Shown here one piece after another: positions 1 through 11,900 of a stretch of DNA of 64,000 bases. Positions within the stretch are counted from its first letter, which is position 1. Each line of letters begins with the position of its first letter. The translations under genes were made by a program, and so were the position numbers. The notes under the pieces are model-generated. The model saw nothing but the letters and a program-made list of their open reading frames with translations, was not told where the DNA came from and searched no databases. Source of the stretch: Spirodela intermedia. Lineage: Eukaryota > Streptophyta > Magnoliopsida > Alismatales > Araceae. The stretch spans positions 3,488,001 through 3,552,000 of the forward strand of contig LR746275.1 in assembly GCA_902729315.2 (NCBI GenBank), in the 5' to 3' direction.

Positions 1-1930
1 TGTTGTAGGCAAATTGGGATGTTTGATAACTCCACCTAATTCTCTAGTGAGGTCATCACTTAATAGCAAATACATTTATTGAGTAACACACTCACTCATT
101 ATTTGTCTATGAATGTCAAACCATTGAGAAGTAGAGTTTGATGCCAAGTTTGGAGAATAAAGTATCTCGATGCTGAATATGATGACTAATGTAGTCCCTA
201 AAATTTGATGACATGAATTAAGAAGAGCTTCTTAGCTTTATTTAAATTACAAGTGACTTGGATAATGGTGAATATGATGTACTTGGACAACTTGTCGACA
301 ACAATAAGAATGTTCTAGTTGTTAACTTGAGGACAGTCGGTGATGAAATCTATGGTGATTGTCCACTATAGTTTATTTGGGAGGGGAGAGGTTGAAGCAT
401 CCTTGTCCTTTTCACATAGTGCGGTTTTATCTTGTTGGCAGATGAGGCACAATTAAATAATGGCTTCTACATTTTGCTTGAGTCTTGGCTAAAAAAAAGA
501 CCAATTGATGAGAGCAAGTATATGTGTTAATGATGTGAGTGATCTAATCATGACATGTTGAGAATTATAACAAGCCATTGTTATGAGAATAGTATACATG
601 TTTTCCCTTAATATAGAGAAATCTATTTTCTCCTAGAAATGTCATCTCCTCTATATGTACTCATCATAGGAGATGTTATGTTATTATACTTTCGTATGCT
701 ACTTATATTTCTCATACTAGGTTGGAGGATGTCGTAATGATGCGAATGTGGTTATGTACTCTATGTTAGTTTGTTTGCTTGTGGGTTTATGATAACATTC
801 TCTAGACTTAATTTATAATAAAGTGTGAAATTATATTATATGAGGTAATATTGTCACATCACATATTTAGGTGACAATCATTATTGAGATTAAAATCAAC
901 TATTGACCACATTGTTGATTTTGATGTCAACGTGGTTGTCTAGGAGGTAAGGTCTTCACACCAGAAGACAATGGATGATAGTGGTCATTTCCTACTCATG
1001 TGTTGAGTATCACTAGTTGGTGTTATTAAGCTTTGACTCTTGAAAGTGATGGGGTTTACTTTCTAGCTTAATATTGTGTAAATTACTTCATCAGAGTCAT
1101 ATGTATACCATAAATTATTTGGCAAAATTTAATAATCTTATGATGACTTCATTAACAACATCATCTTATCTTAGTGTCATATATTCTTTTTGTGGAGAAA
1201 ATTAATAAGAGGCACTACTAATATTGAGAAACTACAAATAAATTATTAGTAATAGTTTGAGAATCTTAAGAATGATTGTACTTCAAAAATATTATCTAGC
1301 ACCACCTAATCTTTAATGACCTAAATCTTGGTGTGATGTTTGCATTATGTTAAGTTTAATTCTATGACTTAAGAATTCTACTTTAGCAACAATGACATTA
1401 TAGCTGGGTTGGATGGAAGAACAAGTTATGGTTATCAATAGTTTTTAAGATTGTCTATAGATACTTCTTATAGTTTGCTATTGTGTTAGTGTAGATAAAA
1501 TTATTGTGTAATTTGATGATCACAAATTGTTTTAAGTATTATTGAAATATGTAATTCATTGGAGTGTAAAAAGATTAATTAATCAACTCAAAAGACATAC
1601 ATATGAAATAGAATAAGTTATAGCAAGTCACATATGTAGTCTTATATTTGTCTCCTCTTATACATACTTAATGATACTTACTTTGGAGGTCAAACTAAGA
1701 GAAAACTCAAGAGCCTCTTATTCGATCAAATAACTATTCCTCATTAAGGATCAGGTACTTGTCTATGGTAGTAATTTTGTTAATGGCCTTATAATTGACG
1801 CAAAGGATTAGTGTGTCACATTTTTTCTCATAGAAATGAATTAGAACTTCAAGTGATAATTTAAAAAACTAGATATGTCTACCTTAATAGTGCATGAATT
1901 ATCATTGAAGTTCTTCTAGGTATGCAAAAG
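1..1930 (-). mobile_element. Degenerate Ty3/gypsy retrotransposon pol relic (RT to integrase)
   Basis: Read on the minus strand, about 1860-1680 gives a decayed reverse transcriptase core. A KKxDxLxLCVNYKAINK-like stretch corresponds to the family's KKDGSxRxCVDYRALNK, followed by LFDRIRG-VFS-FDLQSKYH, matching the usual LLDRLxGAxxFSKIDLRSGYHQ. Further along the same strand, about 480-250 gives an integrase segment: a C-x2-C pair in LCLICQQDK, then a DFI-DCP stretch and VVDKLSKY, the hallmark of the gypsy integrase core (VVVDRLSKY). RT before integrase on one strand is the Ty3/gypsy order. Frameshifts and stops are frequent, so it is inactive. Element ends and LTRs were not located, and the integrase runs off the left edge of the window. 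Confidence 0.8.
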
Positions 1931-4561
1931 TTTTTTTGTGATACTTTTATTAGTATGACTTCTACAAGTAAAAGTTTATTGATATGATTGATATCATGTC
2001 ATGATGTACTATGAAGGCAACTTATTCAAGAGGAAATCATTATACTCTTTTTGTACTCATTAGATGAGTTCTAGTGATGCTGATTTTGCTTCACCACCCT
2101 TTATTGCCCTTTCATTGTGACCAAGTATATCATGTTGTAGATTAATATACACAGAGAGAGTTGAGATAAATTATAAGTTTAATGTGAGTGGTTGTGTATC
2201 TAACATGAAGTATGACCTTCCTTCATTGTATATGATATTAGGACAATGTTGGTTGACAGATGCTTATGTCTTACTTAAAAAGTCAAGGTTGAATATGGTA
2301 TTGAAATCATCCATCAACAAGATAAGAAAAATCGTTTATCCTTCTTGTGCTCACACCCAACAGACTTAGTCATGATGATTAAGAATTGGACTGAAATATT
2401 TATTGTCCATCTGGTGTGCTCGTACACTTATTGTGCATGGCACGTAATCTCACTATGTTGTACCTTGCTAAAGTATCTATCAACTATAAGGTTTGACATG
2501 AAGAATCTCACCTCTCACCTTACTATGCTTGATAAGTCTTCATTATCATGAGTGAATAATTAATAAATAATATACTTTTAGTTTTAACTCATGATGAATA
2601 GACTTATATTTGTGTTAAATTATGAAAAGTAGTTTTCAATTGATTATGTGATTTTATATAATTATTATAATTATATTTTTGAGATAAATAAAGAAAAAAG
2701 AAATAAAAATAAAAAATAGAAAAAAGAGAGGACCCTCTAGCTAGTTGGCCCCACAAGTAGGTTGGAAGTGCAATCAAGGCAGAGCTCCGAACAGAGGCTC
2801 AAGTGACTATGGATAGATGGGAGAATGTGTGTATCACTCCTCTTCCACATCACCAGTGGCCAGCCAATTGTGAGGCAAGGAGTGATCCTACACACACAAG
2901 AAAAGGACTCATCGCTTCTAAATGTGGCTAACTAGTGTATAACTAATGTGGGACTAAATCAATGGTCACACCTTCTGTGAAATATTTTGATGATTGTAAT
3001 ACCTAAAATATCCTTTATTTATAACAACGAGATACCATGATGACATCACTTTATAAGAGTATTTGAATACTTATTCACTCTCTCTCACAAAGGCAGGCGA
3101 CTGATGCTGATTCGAATCTTATCAGAGCCAAAATTTATATTTTTATGTAATTAAATTGTGATTTTTTTATAGTTCAATAGTGAAAGATTAAGTCGTCAAA
3201 ATCGTTCGATCATCGACAAAAATCTTGTCAATGTGATTCGTGAAGCATTGTTACTAAAATTATTGAACGATTCGTGATAAAAAGATCGCAAATCTATTGA
3301 GTAAATCATCTTCAATTAATTGACGAACAAGTTGTCATCGAGAAGAGGACGATCTACTAAGAGACGAGTCACTACTTCTTGAGAACGTATTAGATGTGAT
3401 GAAGAACCTCTTCTTGCTGTGCAGACTTAAGAATAAGGAGTAAACTCCTTAACATGTGTCTTACTTTTATCAAACTTTTTTCTATTTAGTGACAACTATT
3501 GAAGAGTCATAATGTCATCGTTTTTCTGTTCTATCGAGTGATAACTATCGAAGATGATTTAACGACCCATTTTATTGATCTCTAGACTTTGCAAAAAGAT
3601 TTAAACATTACCTACGTCGTCTTTAACTAAAGAGAATCTTCGAAGCCATAGACACTACACGACAATCTTTCCAAACACTCAAAATTCTAACACATTATCA
3701 ACGTATCACCGTTGTGACATTAGAATTATATTTTATTATTTTTTAATTAATTTAACTTTTAGATGAAACTTTATTTTACTCAATTCACATTCGTTGGGTG
3801 CTAACATCATCTTGACACTACATCATTATTTCTCTTTTTTATAAATTTTAAATATATTTTTTTATTTATAAACATAAAATTTATAAAAAATCATATTATT
3901 CAAAAAAAATCTAAAATATTACTTGATATTACATTACATCATACTTAAAAAATTATTACTTTTATTTAATTATAATTAATTAAATAATTTAAACATAATT
4001 TTAAATATCTAAAAATTAATATTGTCTAATTTTATAAATTTTAAAATAATTTACATGATTTATTATACAATGACTAAGTCAAGTCACAACCTCTCGTGTG
4101 GATGTAGAGCAAGTGGGCATTGAGGAAGGAAGATGCCAAGTCTAAGAAAATGGGGAAAAGGGGAGAAGGAAAAATAAATCATGAGCTTCCAAACTAGATC
4201 TTTTCTTGGGCCCATTAAAAGCTCAATAACAAGTTCATTTGTGTTAACACGTTACCATTTTAAGTAAAAAAAATAAAACAAATGATAGCATGATGGCGAG
4301 AAACAAATAACACACCTCCCAATATATCAACTAAAGTGGAAGCTCCCTCAAGCGAGTGTCCACTCGTGGCAGAATAACCTCAAGAGTGGTCAGGCTTACT
4401 TATATAGAAGACAGTTGGCGTGGATAGAGAAGGCCTCAGGCCCACCCATGTAGAGAGCTTGCCCATAGATGGGCCATCTACTCGCCTTCTCTGTATAGGA
4501 GCACAAACTATGGGCCGACATATCATCTGTCTCATATTCTAAGGTAGGATCTATACCAAAC
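1931..4561. other. AT-rich intergenic DNA with LTR-like debris, no gene
   Basis: No convincing coding gene is visible. A plus-strand ORF at 2184-2369 contains a MILGQxWLTDA-like stretch resembling the end of a retroviral-type protease, but it lies opposite to the neighbouring pol relic and is weak. At about 3118-3129 a TATCAGAGCC sequence resembles the initiator-Met tRNA primer-binding site used by plant LTR elements, so an old LTR may lie just upstream. The stretch 3720-4080 is extremely A/T-rich and shows nothing recognisable. Confidence 0.5.
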
Positions 4562-7500
4562 TTATTGTGAACAGCAAGCATTTATCACCTCTTGTATGTC
4601 TGGGTCGTCTCCAGCTTCTTTGTCCTGAGAAGGTGACAAGGAGAAGCTGGAATAATTTAGAGAGAGAGAGAGAGAGAGAGAGGACCGGGCCGGCCCACCC
4701 AATTTTTTAGGCCTCGAACCTTAAAAAGTGTCCGATTAGTGTTCTCTCTGGGTCTAGTCTAGAGTAGGGGTGAGCCAGGCCGACTAAAGGGTTTCATAAA
4801 GGGGCCGGTCCAGTCTGTACTATGAAGGCTGGATAAGGAGTGAGGATGGGCCGGAGCGAGCCCTGAGGCCCGACCCAGAGTGACTCTTCTGGGTTTGGGC
4901 TGAAAAATGAGGCAAGAAGGGAGATCTTGGCAATAGTTTGGACCAACTACTGAGCTCCCTCTCCATTTATATTCTCGGCCTGGGCTTCGGAAGACTGGTT
5001 CCAAACCTCACCCTCAGCCCTTGACCAGGCCCGGCCTCACAAATAACCGATTTACTCATCACTATAAGATAATAAAATAAAATACTAACCTTGTGAAAAT
5101 AGGAGATGTTACTCTTTCCGGGGCCCGCCACAAGAATCCCACCTTGCTGCCTGAAAAACCAAAAACCCCACGCTTAAAAAGAGGAGAGCAAGGCTCCTGC
5201 AGACTCTTTCACCGGACCACTGGAAATTAGCTATGAAATTAGGAGCCTACCAGCCACCTCTCGCTACGGTGTCCTTCTTAAACGAAAGCCCCCAGTCTTG
5301 TCGGTATCCTTGCATGTACAACTGTATGATCTTCAAGCCGGCCTGTCAAGACTAGGGAGACGACTGAGCCATGAAGAGAAGAGGGAGGGGGGGAGTGCGA
5401 GGGGTTTCCTTCAGATTATTATATCGAGGTAGTTCTTGGGTACCAATGGGGTAAACGTCGTTGTTACTCCAGAGACGAAGTTCAGAGCCTCAAAGGATAG
5501 ATGCCCGGGGTCTGCATAAACCTCTGCATCAGAGCAAAAATGGTTAGAATCGATTTTTTTTTAAAATAAAAAAAAACTTTTTAGGGTTCAGGGTGCCCCA
5601 GAAACGAGAGAAAATATAGAAGAATCTGGGGCTGGCCTCAGTACAACGTGGGGAGGAGAGGGGATCCTGGCCTTTCGAATCTAAGCCAGAGAGAGTTTCA
5701 GATGACTGCTGTATAAGGCAGGGGAGATGTAGAGACTCAAGTGACGGGCCCAGAGTGGAGAATACTCTGAAGGACAGAAGTGAGTAGACGTTTTCGTGTG
5801 GCAAACAGCTCTGGTTATTGGCCTGTGATATTTCTCCCACCTCTGTGGAGGAGTTTCTTTGGAGGACTAGGAAAATATTTTTTCTCTAAATCACGAAAGA
5901 AGGGATTAAATTTAATCTAATAGAATTTTTTGAACTTATGAGAGTGTACCAAGAATATTTAGGTGTGTCAATGAAAGAGATAAGAATCAACCTTCTAGAA
6001 ATACGTGAAAACTGTCAAAAGAAAAAACCAATGGTGGATTACCGTACGAGTCACGATATTAAATACCATTAATCATGAGATTACTGTGTGTAGAAACCTA
6101 TGTGAGGCTCAATCTCGAACGTACCTCCCTTGAATTTCGTTTGTTGTGAAAATGCCTTCGCCTGGACCAGGAAAGTCAGAGTAATAAATATGAAGGCACC
6201 AAAAAGAATCAGAGAAAATGGGACGAAAAAATATTGTGGAAAAGCAAAGACAGAGCATTCAGGCTTGAAATTTTAGTCTTGTCAGTGAAATTAGACAGAT
6301 AGAACCCCAAAACGCCCTATGCTTATGAAATTCTCTCGACGCACTTTCAGGAACGTTCAAATCAGTTTAGCTACATAGTATTTTCCAAAGAAGATGGATA
6401 TTAGTAGGATTTTTGTGAATCATTTCAATGGGCTTACTTATGCTAGAGAGAATATTGACAAAGAATCAAAACAAGAATATCTACCCAGCAAATGAGCTTT
6501 TGAATATTCAAAAATATTCTGCTAAAAGTGCCTACTAGGATAAGAAAAATGGGCTCCTATATAAGTTGTGCAGAAAAAATATTTTATATCCTCAAAAGGT
6601 GGAATTCCAGGACTTCTATGGAGATCGGCCTTCGAAGTACGATTTGTTCTGTAGGCTAAGCAACAAGGATGTCACATACCTGATCAACACTGCCGGGTCC
6701 AATTAAAACAAGGGCAACGCCAGCTGCATCCATTACCTCCTACAAGGGGAAACCATGGTTACATATATCTTCTGTTTTTATACAAGTTTAGTTCATAATA
6801 CTTATATGCTTTTTAATAGTCGTCTTATTACCTTCTTGGAAGCCAGAAGATCAGCTTTTCTTCGGCAAAAAACGCACCTGAAACGTGAGACCAAGGAAGA
6901 GGTTATCTCTTCCTTCATCAATCCTATCTTATAATTCTTTTACAACAAATCTGGGGATCAACTTAGATGAGGGGAATCCACGATAAATTCTGCGCATTAC
7001 CCGAAATGTCGAGCAAAGCCGATAACGGCCTTCCTATCCTTCCATAGATCAATTATCGGTATCGGTCTCCCTTCCAGGTCAAATACTTCCACACCTTCCA
7101 GCAAATTGGCGAAATCTTTAGATGTCACAACATCGGCGCTTGCTGTGGAACAATCACTTGCAGAGTTACGACTGAAGGCCGCAGTGGCCTTCTACTGATA
7201 TGGAAGGATATTCAAACAGGCTAGTGAATGCGCAAAACTGAGTAACGTTTGCACAAAAAACTGGCATATACACATTTTTATCGAGATAAAAATAACAAAA
7301 ATCTGAAGAAAAAGAAGATAAAGGGTCTCATCTTCGCAAAACAATAAATCCAAACCATTCATATCGTGGAACTCCGAATCGACCCCACTTTAACTTCCTT
7401 GTAAAATCTTTCAGGATTCCAGACAGAATTCAGCCGGCATAAATTCGAAAACTCGGAGAAATTATTCACAGCCGGAGAAGAAACAGGAACAATTGAGGAG

Positions 7501-7718
7501 GTCATCGAGGCAGATCTCTTACAAGGGGAGCCGGACACTGCCGCTACGGGAGCGGGAAGCCGTCCCGATCGATTCCTCTGCGCCAGAGGAATCCGCAAGT
7601 TGAGGGAGACGAGGCCCCGCACCGGTTTTGCGGAGCGAGCGGCCACAAGAGGAGTCCAGCTCTTCCGCGGCAGAGTTGAGGTCGTCGGAGAGGGAAGGGC
7701 GTGGAAAGCCGCCGCCAT
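4562..7718 (-). CDS. Peroxiredoxin-like 2 / AAED1-type thioredoxin-like protein, plastid-targeted
   Basis: Nine coding exons on the minus strand: 7523-7718, 7001-7142, 6832-6877, 6680-6739, 6125-6161, 5444-5523, 5251-5342, 5090-5150 and 4562-4624. All are GT-AG and phase-consistent, giving 258 residues. The N-terminal ~65 residues are rich in Ser, Arg and Ala and look like a chloroplast transit peptide. The thioredoxin-like fold of the AhpC/TSA-related AAED1 (PRXL2) family follows, with FARHFGCVFCRRKADLLASK carrying the C-x2-C pair at about Cys114/Cys117, then VALVLIGPGSVDQ, VYADP, a QGYRQDWGLSF segment and the ending ACCSQ. Plant members are annotated as plastid antioxidant proteins; the substrate is not established. 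I chose the ATG at 7718 because the upstream in-frame codon is GTG. The last intron (4625-5089) holds a GGCC-rich block and a (GA)n run. The gene is divergent from plastid RPL10. Confidence 0.9.
4659..4682. repeat. (GA)n microsatellite
   Basis: A perfect AG dinucleotide run in the last intron of the AAED1-like gene, only a few dozen bases from the final splice acceptor. Confidence 0.9.
4683..5045. other. GGCC/GGGCC-rich block in AAED1-like last intron
   Basis: Unlike the AT-rich flanks, this intron segment has many GGGCC, GGCCC and CCGGGCC words, for example GGACCGGGCCGGCCC at its start. Similar GGGCC-dense blocks occur at about 10.3-10.76, 30.8-31.2, 38.7-39.2 and 47.4-47.6 kb. GGGCC is the core of plant site II (TCP-binding) elements, but such density inside an intron could also mark an old dispersed repeat. 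Confidence 0.45.
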
Positions 7719-8211
7719 GCTCACTGAACCACCACCACCACCACCACCACCATCACCGTCGCTTCCTCCCTCTTGCGTCTACTTATTTTAGAACTTCAAA
7801 TTTTATCCAAGATTTATCTAGCGCTCTCGACGCGACACTTGGGCGATTTAGAGAATGCCACGTTTGAGACACGTCATTCTTTAACTTTTTTTTACAGGTA
7901 CGCTCTCGATTACTAAATATCATTGCGGTATTATCCCGACATAAATTCTGCATTTACACGTAGTTATTATCGGTAATGGTTTTTAACCATTTAATATATT
8001 TGTAAAGTTCAAAAGTTAAAGGGAAATGCCACGTCACTGTGATCGATGTTGTGCTTTCTACGTCGACGTGGTGCGCATGCGTGGCGCTGTGTACCTAATC
8101 TGAGCTCCCCAGCCCCATCCGCTTGGATGAGAGTTCGTATCGAAAGATAAGGAGAACAGCGCGAAGGCTTCAGGTTCTCCTCCTCCTCCTCTTCTTCCTC
8201 CTCCTTCCGCC
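7719..8211. promoter_or_regulatory. Shared divergent promoter of AAED1-like and plastid RPL10 genes
   Basis: Only about 490 bp separate the two start codons, so both promoters and both 5' leaders must lie here. The AAED1 side carries a (CAC)n run (about 7730-7753, a GGT repeat in that mRNA sense). The RPL10 side has a CGACGTGG G-box-like core near 8063-8070 and a CU-rich leader directly before its ATG (about 8175-8211). I saw no clear TATA box on either side, which is common for plastid-protein genes. Confidence 0.6.
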
Positions 8212-8916
8212 ATGGAAGCCTCTCTCTGTGCATTCCCCACCTCGAAATCCCTTCCTATCCACTCCCAATCCCAGGTTCTGACACTAAATTTCACCCGGAT
8301 CCCCGACCCCAGTCGCCGGAGGCAGCCCGCGTTAGGGCTTAGGACCCCGTCCCTGCCGCTCATCCGTGGCGCCATCAGCCGCACGAAGAAGGAGGCCACC
8401 GTGGAGGTCGTGAAGCAGCAGCTCGAGAATTGCTACCTCGTCGCCGGCATCAAGTACAAGGGCCTCACTGTGAAGGAGCTCCAGGAGCTCCGTAAGAGCC
8501 TGCCGGAGTCGGTGAAGCTGGTAGTCGCCAAGAACACGCTCGTTGGGAAGGCCATCGAGGGGACTCCCTGGGAGGCACTGAAGCCTTGCATGAAGGGGAT
8601 GAATGCCTGGATGTTCGTGCACACCGAAGAGATCCCGGAGGCGCTCAAGCCTTACCGCAGCTTCCAGAAGGAGAAGAAACTCGAGGACAACGATTTCACA
8701 GGAGCGGTGTTCGAGGGGAAGTTCTACGGGCCATCGGATTTTAAGGCTCTGGAGACGATGCCGTCGCGAGCGGAAGTGTACGCCAAGTTGCTTGGGTCGT
8801 TGCAGAGTCCCGCAATCTCTCTAATCTCGACGCTGCAAGCCCCGGCCAGGGATCTGGTGCTCCTTCTGAAGGCTCATGTCAAGAAATTGGAGGAGGAAGG
8901 CTCTGGACCCCAATAG
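8212..8916 (+). CDS. RPL10: 50S ribosomal protein L10, chloroplastic (bL10c)
   Basis: Intronless ORF of 234 residues. Residues ~1-58 form a Ser/Pro/Arg-rich transit peptide. The bL10 domain then begins at about ISRTKKEATVEVVKQQLEN. Signature segments include YKGLTVKELQELR, the KLVVAKNTLVGKAI motif for rRNA binding, and the C-terminal helix (LLKAHVKKLEEE) that in bL10 anchors bL12 stalk dimers. Length and layout match nuclear-encoded plastid L10. It builds the GTPase-recruiting stalk base of the plastid ribosome. Codon use is strongly GC3-biased. The first ATG sits in a good context (CCGCCATGG). Confidence 0.95.
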   Translation: MEASLCAFPTSKSLPIHSQSQVLTLNFTRIPDPSRRRQPALGLRTPSLPLIRGAISRTKKEATVEVVKQQLENCYLVAGIKYKGLTVKELQELRKSLPESVKLVVAKNTLVGKAIEGTPWEALKPCMKGMNAWMFVHTEEIPEALKPYRSFQKEKKLEDNDFTGAVFEGKFYGPSDFKALETMPSRAEVYAKLLGSLQSPAISLISTLQAPARDLVLLLKAHVKKLEEEGSGPQ

Positions 8917-11900
8917 CCGACGTAAGTTTTGCTTCTATTTTTTCCCCTCCTGATTCAAGTCTTCTGTCTCAAGGATGAGTGCTTCTACGCGTTTTAGTGT
9001 AAATGGGCTACCACAAACTCGTGAATTCTTCCAATTTGTCGAGAAAATCATCGCCCTCCTTCTGTGAATCGGTAGTCCTCTTTCTTCTTTAAGTGTGACA
9101 TTCTCTCGAAGCGTTCAGCTTGCACGATCAAATGTATGTGTGGGAAATGCTCGCCTTCCCTCTGTGATATGGTGCCCCTTTTTCTCCCGAAGCTCTGGTA
9201 TTCCTCTAATGCATTCAGCTCCAGCATCCACGTATATCATGCTTTTCGTCTTTAGAACCCTTTGGAATCTCTAAGTCAAACCATTGAAGCAGCATAGAAA
9301 TCAGTCGACTATTTGCGCGGAAGGCCGGATCTATCCCCATCTCTCCACACCCAGTTTGCAAACTCTAACTCCCCAGGCGTCGATTTTCGACAATCTTGAA
9401 GTCTCCAATATGAGATCAAAGATTTCTTGCTAGGCAACATGTCATATTCTCGATCAAACTACTGATCCACATTCCATGAATAGCTTTACTGTTGGCCAGT
9501 TGGGTCGCGTTCTTCGTTTTCTATTTATCCATGTATCCTAGCTGTACTGCTTTAAAAACCATTATCATGGGAAGTAGAGAGTTCGAAGCTTTCATCTATT
9601 TCTTGGAGAGTTCAGTGTCTTATGGGTTGTGCAATGGCGGATTTAAAGCTTGTTAATTACTGCGATAACCACACAATTCTATTTTTTTCTTCCTTCAACC
9701 TCTTGCTCCACATCTAGTTTTCCCTAAGTTCGTCTACTTGCTGCAAGTAGCACCTCATTAAGGTTCCCATCTCTTACCCGTGAATCTGATTATTTTCATT
9801 AAATTCATGCTTAAAGGATATTTTAAAAATATTTTCCACATATGTATATGCATTTCCACTATTTTTTCTAAATTTAAATTGCATTTTTACGAGAAATACT
9901 GATAGGCACAAGAGACTGTGGTACCCAGAATCGTCCAGCTTCAATGTCGGTCTGGGTTCGCAAACCTTGACCTGATTGCGGGTTGGATCGTGGTGTGGAG
10001 TCCAATTCCTTCCTGATTAGTCCTTCAATGAAACCCAAGATTACAAAAAATGCGCTTTTTTTGGGACTGAACCGCCAAGAAGTGGCCTGTTTTGGTTTGC
10101 TCAGCCGAAAGTTGGCATATTCCCAGGGGTTTGACCTAGTCGAGTAGACCCGAATGGGTTTCAGAAGGTTCTAGAAGTCTGTAATCTCCACAGGATCAGT
10201 TGATTTGATCTTAAACCTGATGTTAATTGGGTGCAACCTGGCCATTTGTCTCCTGATCCTATTCTGAGTACCTCCACTCTAATTCCTCGAAATTACCATG
10301 GTGGATAGTTGTCAAAGTGCCAGATGGGCCCAAAATCAAGCCCGAAAATTAAGTTAGGCCCAGCCCGGTCCCTATTGAAAGAAAGTATCAGGGTCCTTTC
10401 CTGGCACGTGCCTGTGTTACGATCATCCACGTGTCACGGCGTGGCTCTACCTTCTCCCTTCTTCCGTCTCTTATATCCTCTCAGATAGGTGCCAGGGGAG
10501 AACTGGGGTGGGCTAATTTTCGGGCTTTTCTTCTGGCCCGGGCTTGCTCTGGGCGCGGCCCATTTATCTGTGGCCAAAGATCAATATGCGATCTTTTCCT
10601 TCCAATTGTCTGTGATTTTCTACAATCTCTCAGTATTTTATTTTTTCCTTCGGCTTCTGGTTTGTCTTGTCTTCTATTCGGCTCAAGAAGTAGTCAATGG
10701 ATGGCCCATTGGGCCACGAAAGATAAAGAGAGTCACCTCTAGGCCCGTCAACCCACGAGGCTAGAGTAGTGTATGCCAATTGGGCCTCTTTGGATGTGTG
10801 TTTGTCACTTTGTTGCGTTCCAAGGACAGGGTTAGATAATCGTCGGGGTTCATTCGTAGGAATAAAAAGGGCATGTGCGCAAATATGGTTACCACACAAA
10901 ATGTTTTGCCTGTTGAAATTCTAAAGGGAGTGTGTATCTGGAAATGTCTTCATACTCTAGTTGATATAACCGATTTAATTTTTTTGAGGGGGCTTTATCT
11001 GCAAAATTCATAGAATGTATGAACTCAAGTGTCTTAGTAAAATGGCCATGAAGAAAATAAAGGTATTTTGGTGGATTTAATTGTGATTTGTTTGATAAGT
11101 AGTTGATATGCAATGACATGCCAGAATAAAAATAGTTTGAATTGTCACATGTGAAAACAAGTTTAAGTTGGTTATATCTTGATGGAAATTATTTTGAAAT
11201 AAAAAATTAGTTAATGTTGGTTATAGGATACTCTAAACTCATGGATGTCTAGAGTTTGGTAAGATGTTGTGAGTAGGTGTCAAGAAAATCCTCTCTCTAT
11301 GCTTTTAAGAAAGTAACATTTAGTTTCGCCCCTCCATACACTATATGAATTAAAGATAATTCCCACTCTTTTTTCACTTGATCTTAAGTCTTCATGTTCA
11401 CATTTTGGTATTTGATCTCTTAATAAGGTTTTCTTAAACGATGTGGAATGTTCAATTATTATTTTAGTAGTAGATATAAACCTAATATTATTTTTTGCTA
11501 AGATAATAATACCCTTTTATAAGTAAAGCAGTTAACTCTTTCTTTGTCTAGTCAGCCACCCTTGTCAATTAGAGAGAGAGAGGGAGTGAGAAGGGAGAGA
11601 TATTAAGATCTTTGAAACAAAACTTGAGATGTTTATAGGGGCAATGAAGCTTTTTTGTGAGGTTGAGTTACTTGGATACATAAAATTGAATATTAATTAA
11701 CCTAAATAAATTTAAATTGAATTAATGATGATGAAAGAGATCTAAGAGACTACCTATTTTAGTAATATTTAATGAACTTAAAGATTTAGAAAAAATAGTA
11801 GTTATGTAAAGTTTAAGTTCATGTGTTGGTTAACATTAAGTAATATAGGATAATAATATAAGGTTACTTAGGAATAAGTTATGGGATAAATATAAGCCTT

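Noticed and set aside
2184-2551. Possible plus-strand retroviral-type protease fragment (MILGQxWL)
   Set aside because: It is short, isolated and opposite in orientation to the adjacent pol relic. Noted only as debris.
5544-5840. 98-residue minus-strand ORF inside the AAED1-like gene
   Set aside because: It lies in the intron between exons 5 and 6, whose flanking exons join in frame without it, and it has no recognisable domain.
7359-7522. Continuation of the AAED1 exon-1 ORF past 7523
   Set aside because: A consensus GTAAGA donor after 7523 joins in phase to the conserved second exon, and the extra residues do not match the family.
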